NCBI RefSeq assembly: GCF_963169125.1
Contig: NC_084793.1
Span: forward strand, 218,514,652-218,578,651
DNA: 64,000 bases
Reading direction: 5' to 3'
Origin: Humulus lupulus
Taxonomy: Eukaryota > Streptophyta > Magnoliopsida > Rosales > Cannabaceae
A program made the position numbers and the translations under genes. This document shows positions 56,640-64,000 of this stretch, piece by piece. A model generated the notes under the pieces. It did no database searches and was not told the DNA's origin. It was given only the letters and a program-made list of their open reading frames with translations. The first letter of the stretch is position 1. The number at the start of each line of letters is the position of its first letter.

Positions 56640-57852
56640 TTTCAGCTTGTTAATATACCTCTTTTGTGCCCCGCTGCTCGTGCCCGCCAAATGTTGCCCT
56701 CCAATAAAGTAGTTATATCTCCTCCTACTATAGGGGGAGGGTCGCCTTGATTCAACTAAGCTCTAGACTGAACTATCGTGGCTTCCTGAGCTGATGAGGA
56801 TTTTTACCGGCCGGTTGATTGGGGACTACTCGATTTTGGGCATACTAAGCTAATGGACCAGCCCGAATGAGTGTTTCAATTTCATCCTTCAGCTATTGGT
56901 AATCATCAGTGTTATGACCAATATCATTATGGAATCGGCAAAAATTTGAAGGATCTCTCTTCGCCCTCTGATGCCTTAAAGGTTCTGGCTTCTTCCACGA
57001 GAGGTGATTAGAATTTGCCAGGAATATATGTTCTCAAGTGTCCATTAGGCCGGTGTAGGTGGCATAAATGGGCTAGAATTTCTCCACACACTTACTCTTC
57101 ATCCTGTTCTGGTCGCCCTCACCATTCCCCTTCCTCTTATTGTTTTTCTCTTGGTTATTCTGGGTAATAGGCTGAGCCGTAGCTACAACATCCACCACTG
57201 CTCTAGCAGGCTAGATAGGAGGCCTGGCTAGTTCTTGCGACAACAGATCGCACCTTTTCCAGGTTCATCCACTCCTGAGCCCAAGCCAAAAAATCGTCTA
57301 CACTTTTAACTCCTTTTTGTTGGAGTTCTTGCCACATGTCGCCTCCCACCATGATTCCTGTCCTCATTGCCATGAGTTTGGAGCTATCATCAACATCCCT
57401 AGCTCGTGCTGCAACATTAGCGAGTCTGCTCAGGAATGCCTTCATTAATTTATTAGGTTGATGTTTTATGTTGGCCAATGAGTCGACCTCTAAACGATCT
57501 GCTTGTGAAGCTCAGAATGATTTCTTAAACTTTGAAGAAAACTTCTTCCACAAGCCTATCGAATGCTTCTTGTATTATTTAAACCACTGTCTGGTAGGTT
57601 CGACCAGATTCGCGGGGAACAGGATACATCTTAGGTCGAGCCCAACATTGTGGGCCATCATCATTTGTTGAACATCCCGAAGTGATCGGATGGATCTTTA
57701 TTTCCATCAAATTTTGGCATGTTCAGCATCCTAAAGCCAATAGGATACATAGATGTGCCAATGTTTGGAGCAAAAGGTACGAGCTCTTCATCTGAGTCGC
57801 AATCATCCACTCCCTTTCCAGATAAGAGCATTTTCATCTGTTCCTCCATCAA
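56640..57852 (-). pseudogene. Gypsy F gag
   Basis: Frame 57661-57852 (GFRMLNMPKFDGNKDPSDHF, the gag entry 'K-x-P-x-x-D/F-D-G-x-x-D-P-x-x-H') and 57203-57478 (MANIKHQPNKLMKAFLSRLA, then MAMRTGIMVGGDMWQELQQK). The basic linker and a possible zinc knuckle (56640-57200) are decayed. Multiple frames, no intact ORF. Confidence 0.75.
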
Positions 57853-58567
57853 GGAAAATCACTCAAGGGTTAGGTCCTTGGTCTATAGGTTAGCTAGGGG
57901 TTGTTCAACAGCTCCCATCCTATTTACGCGTTTGTTGGGTTATTGTCCCTCCAAGTCTGATCTTGGTTAGGTGGGACATTCCCATTGTCGCGTACGATAG
58001 ACGAATCTCTCTCATGTCGAGCATAACTAACATCCTCATTCCAAGTTGGATACCTTCTTTGTGAGTTCAAATAATTGCGCAGGTCAGGTTGTGGATCATA
58101 TCACGAACTTTACGCTGAGCTCAAATGATTCCTCATATCGCTTTCGAACCTGCCTCCAATCTGGCTCCCCGTCCAGTAACTTCCATTTTCAAAACTTACG
58201 GCCCACGATTAAGATCGAGGACCTGGATTCTCAGTACTTTCCCATGGGGCGTATGTGTCTACCGACAGAGGAGGCTTTCTCCTACTATTCCCATGAGCTG
58301 AAGCATCCTCTTGTGGGCGAGGTAGGGCAGGATGTTTTATCGGTGATGGAGGATGTCTTATTGGCGAGGTTATCCTCGTTCCATCAGGACGAACTAAATT
58401 AGCTCACCTTGACTCTACTCTAATGTCCTTAGTTATCTAAGCCTGGGGTTCTGATCGTGGCACAAGAGGATTCCTTGGAGAACTTTGCCGCCGTGAGCTT
58501 GTCCCAGCTCACCCTAGTGGGTTGTGCAAGCACCCTTGGGAATCTGCGAAGAAGGCACGGAGCTGGG
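57853..58567. other. Junction region between gypsy F gag and CACTA end
   Basis: Presumably holds the decayed gag start of F and one more insertion border. A plus-strand frame at 58046-58402 (118 codons) has no recognised domain. No LTR edge seen. Confidence 0.35.
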
Positions 58568-59020
58568 CACTACTACAAAAACACCCTTTTAGGACATTCA
58601 CCTAGACCGCGATTCCTAAAAACAGCTCCTTGACTTTTTAGGACTCACAAATTTCTTTTAGGGCTCGTGGAGTGAGTCCTAAAAACTATGTGTGTCCGAA
58701 AAAAGTTTGAATTTTTTTTAACAAACACCTCCTAGGCTTTTTAGGACATTCATTGCGAGTCCTTAAAGAATCTTTTTAGAACACTCATTGCGAGTCCTAA
58801 AAACTTATGTGTCCTAAAAGTTTGAATTTTAAAAGATAAAAAATTACCTCCAATCTCTTGGACCTTTTAGGACTCGCGTTGAGAGTCCTTAAAGAATTTC
58901 TTTTAGGACTCGCAACACGAGTCCTAAAAACTGATGCGTGTCCTAAAAACAAATTAAAGTTTTATAAATAACTAAATTAAAACAAAAAACAAAAAAACAA
59001 ACCCACACTCAGCCCCCTCT
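58568..59020 (+). mobile_element. CACTA transposon left end 1
   Basis: Starts CACTACTACAAAAACACCC. The next 400 bp contain about 14 copies, in both orientations, of a 10-12-bp motif (TTTTAGGACTCGC / GAGTCCTAAAAAC), the arrangement of subterminal transposase-binding repeats in CACTA/EnSpm elements. It stops where CACTA end 2 begins. No right end (…GTAGTG) in the window; no transposase. Confidence 0.75.
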
Positions 59021-60683
59021 CACTACAAGAAAAAATACTTTTAATAAGACAAAAAATGTGTTATCAAAACATACCATAACACTTTTTGACGTGTTAAGAG
59101 CGACTATCTTATCGTAGGTCAGGATACTTAACATAACACTTTATCATTGTTATACAGATGTGTTATTATACTGTTAACGATAACACACTTTCTATGTTAT
59201 TTTAATAAATAGATAAGTGTTTAATTATATTATTTATAGTCGATTATATAACACATTTCAATACTTATAAATTTGTGTTATACTACACTTTAGTATAACA
59301 CATTTTTTGTGTTATATAAAGAAGTTTGCATAACAAAATTCTTTACTTATAAAAAGTGTTATTGTAATAGATATTATAACACATTTTTCGTATTATTTTA
59401 ATATTTAGATAAGTTTAAATTATCATTATATAGTCATTTATATAACACTAATTTATTCTATTATATTTTTATTTTTTATTTATATAATTAAAATTAGCTT
59501 TCTAATATATACTAGCATCATCAAATGAACTTGATTTTCAAATAACAAAAAGTAAAAACATTCAACATTGTATTAACAATCCACAAATTAGTTTAAAACA
59601 TTCAACACTGTCATCAACAACAAAATGTTCAACATATTGAAAAGTTACTACTTTCAGCACAAAATATTCTACAACTGCCCAACATAAAGCCTTCAAAATT
59701 AAGTATCCTTTTCTATTTCTCTTGTCACATCTGTAAAATAAACAATGAAATATTTTATTGTTATTATCTAGCATCACAAATTACTTCAAGAAAAATGCTA
59801 TGGAAATTATTTCCAAGAGAGGACACTACATACAAAATAATGAATTCACAACTACACCAAAGCAAACAAAGAAACCAAACACTAAATTATAAGATTGGTT
59901 CTTTTTTCAGTATGAAAATGTACCTCTTGGAATAACTTCATTCTTTGTGGTATTTTGTTTTCTATATAATTCAATAACTCATTTACACGTATATGTATAT
60001 AGTAAACAAATTGCAACTTTTCTTTCTAAATTTTAGATTTGCAAAAGGTACGTGTATATGTATCCAGAGACAAAAGCTATATATAAAGAATAAGAATTAA
60101 TTCACATCAGCACAAGATTAAAATGCATTGAAACCTACAAAACTTACTATTTTTCAAGCTTTGAGATCTAAAATACTGATCTCAGGGTTAGTTCAAACTT
60201 GAGATCAATCCAAGATGAGTGTAAAAGAATTTATACACACACTCCATCTTGAGGGGAGTATTAAACACTGTAATTAATTAGTTACCTTATAATGGAACAT
60301 TAATATATACTCTATGCATGTAGTAGTAGAGAAAATATATAGTTTGTATTCTGTTTTTAGCCTTTAGTTAGATTTGGTTGTTAATTGTACAACTAGCCTT
60401 CTCAATTAACTCTTGTATATACAGTTTATTGTAAGCTATTCCATTAAGTAATGAGAATCAAATTCTTTTCAAAATCTTTCTCTATTCCTAATAATATGAT
60501 CTGGCTAATGAAACAATAATAAGTTTCATGAAATTCATATCACAAATTTATTTCCAAAAAGTATGGAAAAAAAATAGTTTATTTCACTATCACTAGGTTT
60601 AGTAAGAAATTGGAAAATAATTTTAAAAGCCAATCTCAGTTCCACAAATGTAATGCCAGTCAAAAATTTGAAAATCAAACATA
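59021..60683 (+). mobile_element. CACTA transposon left end 2
   Basis: Starts CACTACAAGAAAAAATAC. Subterminal region 59030-59460 is rich in inverted ATAACAC / GTGTTAT motifs. The rest (59460-60683) is AT-rich without ORFs above 71 codons or a transposase. End 3 begins directly after it. Right end not found, so it may be truncated, or interrupted by element 3 with its right half outside the window. Confidence 0.7.
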
Positions 60684-60909
60684 CACTACTACAAAACTGT
60701 ACTTAGATGACATACATGAGACAACAGTTTTCGTAGAACTATCGTCTCGTGTCAGAAATTGACATAACACAACAGTAGCCCTCAAACTATCGTGCCATGC
60801 AAAATAAAACATCCATGAGACGACAATTCTAGTAGGACTGTCGTAACATATCTACTTTTAACACGAAACAACATTTTTAAGAAAACTGTTGTCTCATCCA
60901 ATACAATTT

Positions 60910-61440
60910 TTTTAACCAAGTACTAATTAAATTTTTAAATATAATTTAGTATAATATATAAATATATTCATAAAATGTATTAATTAATAATTTACGATAT
61001 AGATTACTTATTAGTTAAAAAATATGTTTTTTTAATAATTTGTAATATTAATTGTTAATTCAATTAGTTATTATATATTTAGTAAAAGAAGTTTTTTTTT
61101 AAATAAAAATTCATTAATGATACTTATTATGATGATGTTGTAGTATAAATTTTCTTCTAAATCTAATAAAATTTATTTTTTAATATTTTAATTTAAAACA
61201 AATTAAATTTAAAATAAGCTATGAATATTAAAAAACAATAATACATACTTTAAAAAAATTAAACAAACTAAATTTAAAATATGCTATAAATTTAAATATG
61301 AGTCATATTTTAAAGAAATACATCCTATAAATTAAATTTAAAAAAATTAAAAAAAATAAATTTAAAATATGCTTTAAATAAAATATGGGTCATATTCGAA
61401 TTGGGGATTAATTAGGATCAGGGATTCATTTTTTCTCTGC
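60910..61440. other. AT-rich spacer
   Basis: A/T-rich with direct repeats of a TTTAAAATATGCT(A/T)TAAAT-like phrase (61210-61400). No gene. Confidence 0.5.
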
Positions 61441-61531
61441 ATAAAGAAGAAGAAAAGACTACAGAGGGGTCCTCTGCACCCGTGCTTCTCACCGGCGTCG
61501 CCTACTACAAACGGAGGTGAGGGTGAAGGCG

Positions 61532-61870
61532 ATGACGACGACAATGACGCCTACTACAGAGGGAGGTGAATTCGACGACGACGTTGCTGGGGTTCTCCGC
61601 ACCTGGGGTCTGTCAAAGTCGCCCGTTCCGTTCTTCCCTTCCGTCAAAGTCAAGACCCAACAAGTATTGAATCCTCTCTCTCACGGTAAACTTATATCTC
61701 TGAAAGTTTTTGAAACTTTAATCTCTAAAACTTTTTGAAACATTAATCTCTACAACTTTTTGAAAATTTGTTCATAGGGAACCTTTCTAACCTATGGCAG
61801 ACTTGTGCAAATCGAAATCGTGAAGTTCCAAAATTAAGAAGAGACTTTGATTGCATCTTTAATTCTTTAT
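61532..61870 (+). pseudogene. Two exon-like segments of an unidentified gene (N-terminal leader)
   Basis: Exon 1 (ATG at 61517 or 61532 to 61684) encodes an acidic start, then VAGVLRTWGLSKSPVPFFPS and VKVKTQQVLNPLSHG. It ends at GTAAAC. An acceptor TTCATAG at about 61778 opens exon 2, which keeps phase and reads NLSNLWQTCANRNREVPKLR and RDFDCIF before running into stops near 61870. G+C content and phase-preserving splice sites contrast sharply with the surrounding AT-rich DNA. I do not recognise the family. It could be the beginning of a real host gene whose later exons lie outside, but the following exons belong to other genes. Confidence 0.45.
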
Positions 61871-62407
61871 CATTATTTTCTTACGATATTTATAATCTAT
61901 TTTCCTTCAATCAATGGCTTATTATTAAGAGAAGTCTTTTGCTCTGAATTAGATTCTTTTCTTCTCCAACTCTTTGGACCCAAGGAAAAAAAACCGTAGC
62001 TGTTGTCCTCCTCTCCTTCTCTCCTTCTCTCCTTCGATTTCCGATTTTCCCTTTTTTGTAGAATTAATGATGCTTATTTTGTAGGTTAATTGCTTACTCT
62101 TTGATGTAGATCATTGTGGTACAACCATGTAAACTTATTGCTTTGTTCTTGTTTGTTTTGATTATGATTAGAAGTTGTTACTTGTTACAGACCTTGACTT
62201 GCTCTGTGTTGGTTTGGTTCTTGAATATGATTTCAGATAAAAGTTCACTAGAAAAGAAAATATCACTGACACCAACTCTTTTGTTAAGCTGGAAATGTGT
62301 CGTTGGCAGTAACTTAAAGTTGGAAATGTAATCTTAAAATTAGGCCAAAGTTATCAGGTTTTCATTGTAATTGGATTTTTTTGGCTTTAGGTAGGATGTT
62401 TGTATAA

Positions 62408-62613
62408 AAGGTATGTGTACGAACAAAAGAACTCATAATTTATAGGTGAATTATATTTTATTTTCAAGAATGAAAATATTAATTTTTTTTTATTCCTTAG
62501 GCTATGAAGGAAGGTGTGTGTACGAATAAAAGAACTCATAATTTATAGGTGAATTATATTTTATTTTCAAGAATGAAAATATTAATTTTTTTTTATTCCT
62601 TAGGCTATGAAGG
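62408..62613 (+). repeat. 103-bp tandem duplication spanning a splice acceptor
   Basis: 62408-62510 and 62511-62613 are near-identical (a couple of substitutions, e.g. GTATGTGTAC versus GTGTGTGTAC). Each copy ends with the intron acceptor TATTCCTTAG plus the first 10 bp of the STIC2-like exon (GCTATGAAGG), so the acceptor is present twice. Confidence 0.95.
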
Positions 62614-62678
62614 AAAGAATGAGCGATCTTGCCAAGAGTTTAGGAATGCCTCAAGGCCTCAATGATGTGCTGAAGTAA
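62604..62678 (+). pseudogene. Last exon of a YbaB/EbfC-family (STIC2-like) gene, fragment
   Basis: After an acceptor (TTATTCCTTAG) the exon reads AMKERMSDLAKSLGMPQGLN then DVLK and a TAA stop. This is the conserved C-terminus of plant chloroplast nucleoid-associated YbaB/EbfC proteins (the Arabidopsis STIC2 family), where the last exon carries the short KERM-DLA-SLGMP-GL tail. The rest of the gene (transit peptide, dimerising helices) is not found upstream. It therefore looks like a captured terminal exon. The reading is intact over 24 residues. Confidence 0.65.
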
Positions 62679-63265
62679 TTATTTCTCCCCCTTGTACTTG
62701 TCTAGTCAATTTTGTATACAAACCAGACATAAGTGATAACTTTGTAAGGGCGATAAGTTAAGCATTGTTTAATTTACTCTTTGAATGGAAAGATAGGTTT
62801 CTGAACTGATATATCTATGGTCTCAATACCAATAATGAATGTTTCATATTTTTTTCACTATTTTGAACTAACTTGATCATCAGCAGTAGCACCATACAAC
62901 TTAGAAAGAACACAGTAGAGTGGATGTGAGCAAGAAATGTGCAAATGGCTTTTCCTCCTCTCCTGGTAGTTCATTTTGACTAATTAGATTTTCTTTTATT
63001 TGTGTGATGTAAGAAGTGAATTATATATTTATTTGGTACTGAAATACTGCTTTTTCTGCCTATGCACATTACACTTGATTATTACCATTTCACGGACGCT
63101 CTACTTTCTGCATTCGAATGTGGTGTGGGCATTTTTGGTGATTGAAAAATGTCTTGCATTGAAGAATTTTTCTAATGTTTGAATTTAAATTTCTGTCTTG
63201 CATTCCTAGTTTATCAGAATATACAAGACAGAAGTGAATTACATGAGAATATAATTACTGAACTT
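62679..63265. other. Probable captured 3' UTR / intron sequence
   Basis: T-rich, no supported ORF. Likely the 3' UTR of the STIC2-like fragment passing into eIF5B intron sequence; no exact junction is visible. Confidence 0.35.
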
Positions 63266-63269
63266 GAAT

Positions 63270-64000
63270 GAATGGTCACGAATCATTCACAAACTTGAGG
63301 TCAAGGGGTTCAGGGTTATGTGATATTGCAATTTTGGTTGTGGATATTATGCACGACTTAGAACCACAAACAATCGAGTCATTGACTCTTTTGAAAATGA
63401 GGAATACTGAGTTTATTGTGGCATTGAACAAGGTGCACACTATAGCTGGGTGTCTTCCTTCACCATTTGCTTCACATTTTACTCATGTTTTTTTATTCAA
63501 TTTTTAAATTTGCAGGTAGACAGACTCTATGGGTGGAAAAGCACCTACAAGCACCAATTGTAAAGGCAAAGAAGCAACAATCTAAGGATGTCCAAAATGA
63601 GTTCAACATGAGGCTCACTCAGGTCAGAAGCTTTCCAATTTCTTTTTCTTTTATACTTTGTCTGTTCGATTGTACTAATAAATTTCTTAAATTTGATCGG
63701 CTCATCAGATTGTTACCCAGTTCAAGGAACAAGGCTTAAATAATGAGCTCTACTACAAAAATAAAGAAATGGGAGAGACAAACAACATTGTACCTACAAG
63801 TGCCATTACATATGATTTACTAACTCTGGGTTCATATTTCAATGTAACTTTTTATTCTCTTTGGACTGTCTGTTTTTGCTTCCTTGTCTGATGTTTTGTG
63901 TTTGGGGTAACTATTTCAGTGGTGAAGGCATTCCAGATATGTTGTTACTATTGGTTCAATGGACTCAGAAAACTATGGTTGAAAAGCTTACTTTCAGCAA
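63270..64000 (+). pseudogene. eIF5B (translation initiation factor IF-2-like GTPase) gene fragment
   Basis: eIF5B is the ribosome-dependent GTPase that joins the ribosomal subunits. Four exons are visible: 63270-63432 ([41 protein letters not shown]), 63516-63622 (VDRLYGWK, then VKAKKQQSKDVQNEFNMRLT), 63709-63809 (FKEQGLNNELYYKNKEMGET, IVPTSAI) and 63920 to the window end (GEGIPDMLLLLVQWTQKTMV). Introns 1 and 2 have GT-AG ends. The G4 motif NKVD spans the first intron. Defects: exon 1 starts abruptly inside the G3 motif (DTPGH reduced to GH), a 1-bp deletion in exon 2 near 63545, and exon 3's donor reads AC|AT instead of AG|GT. The upstream exons are missing, so this is a pseudogenic fragment, not the functional gene. 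It continues beyond the window. Confidence 0.85.

Larger units (their letters stand above)
44065..57852 (-). mobile_element. Ty3/gypsy element F, Tat-type, LTRs not found
   Basis: Minus-strand gag (56640-57852), protease (56205-56620), linker/RT (49558-51014), additional RNase H (48744-49385), integrase (47665-48700), and an opposite-strand ORF (44065-46790) downstream. Same architecture as D but clearly another family (about half of residues differ). Interrupted by E2 in the protease-RT linker. Neither LTR is recognisable: the left end fades into 42957-44064, and the right end is lost before the CACTA sequence at 58568. Outer boundaries are those of recognisable coding sequence. Confidence 0.8.
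60684..64000 (+). mobile_element. CACTA transposon left end 3 with probable captured gene fragments
   Basis: Starts CACTACTACAAAACTG. Subterminal hairpin-like repeats (GAGACAACAGTTTTC, GAGACGACAATTC, AGAAAACTGTTGTCTC) occupy 60710-60900. After an AT-rich spacer (60910-61440) there are same-strand exon-like segments of at least three unrelated genes to the window end. Gene-fragment capture is known for CACTA elements. That the fragments lie inside this element is an inference until the right TIR is found. Confidence 0.55.

Noticed and set aside
61517..61738. 73-codon ORF as a complete small protein
   Set aside because: The last 16 codons run into intron sequence after a GT donor; the phase-preserving acceptor at about 61778 suggests an exon instead.

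Overview
The window is plant nuclear DNA, almost certainly from a eudicot with a repeat-rich genome. It looks like pericentromeric or otherwise heterochromatic sequence. Nearly everything can be assigned to Ty1/copia and Ty3/gypsy retrotransposons, solo LTRs, one LINE and the left ends of CACTA transposons. The species cannot be named from the sequence; a Rosales genome (for example Cannabaceae) is a low-confidence guess. I found no CRISPR array, tRNA, rRNA, prokaryotic operon or complete host gene.

Left part (1-7140): a gypsy-like element (K, minus strand, LTR 6519-7140, gag remnant) is interrupted by a copia element (J, minus strand, LTR 4704-5434). J is in turn cut by a minus-strand solo-type LTR (A0) that runs off the window.

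Centre (about 7435-42956): a Russian-doll nest whose levels can be peeled using target-site duplications (TSDs). Copia LTR I contains LTR H (7529-42303, TSD ataca). H contains copia element L (8201-41021, minus strand, TSD gcttc/gcttg). L was hit twice. Its RT gene holds an 11.5-kb Tat-type gypsy element D (10881-26365), which itself carries solo LTRs E1 and A1. Its 5' LTR holds a LINE (29236-40360, TSD aaacaaagtg) with a twin-priming type 5' inversion. The LINE contains solo LTR B (TSD acttc), B contains solo LTR C (TSD gtttg), and C contains a recent chromovirus-type gypsy element M (32148-38071, two 615-bp LTRs). The deepest path has seven levels.

Right-centre (44065-57852, edges unresolved): a second Tat-type gypsy element F (minus-strand gag-PR-RT-RH-INT, plus an opposite-strand ORF downstream of integrase) is interrupted in its protease region by solo LTR E2. 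E2 contains solo LTR G, and G contains solo LTR A2.

Right end (58568-64000): three CACTA-type left termini stacked in the same orientation. Beyond the innermost one lie plus-strand exons that look like fragments of unrelated host genes: an unidentified two-exon leader, the last exon of a chloroplast YbaB/EbfC-family (STIC2-like) gene, and four exons of the GTPase domain of eIF5B with a frameshift and a lost splice donor. This fits a CACTA transposon that has captured gene fragments, though its right end is outside the window.

Nearly all coding regions are pseudogenes. The youngest element, M, has LTRs differing at only 3 of 615 positions, yet carries three premature stops, each explicable as a C-to-T change, plus two frameshifts.
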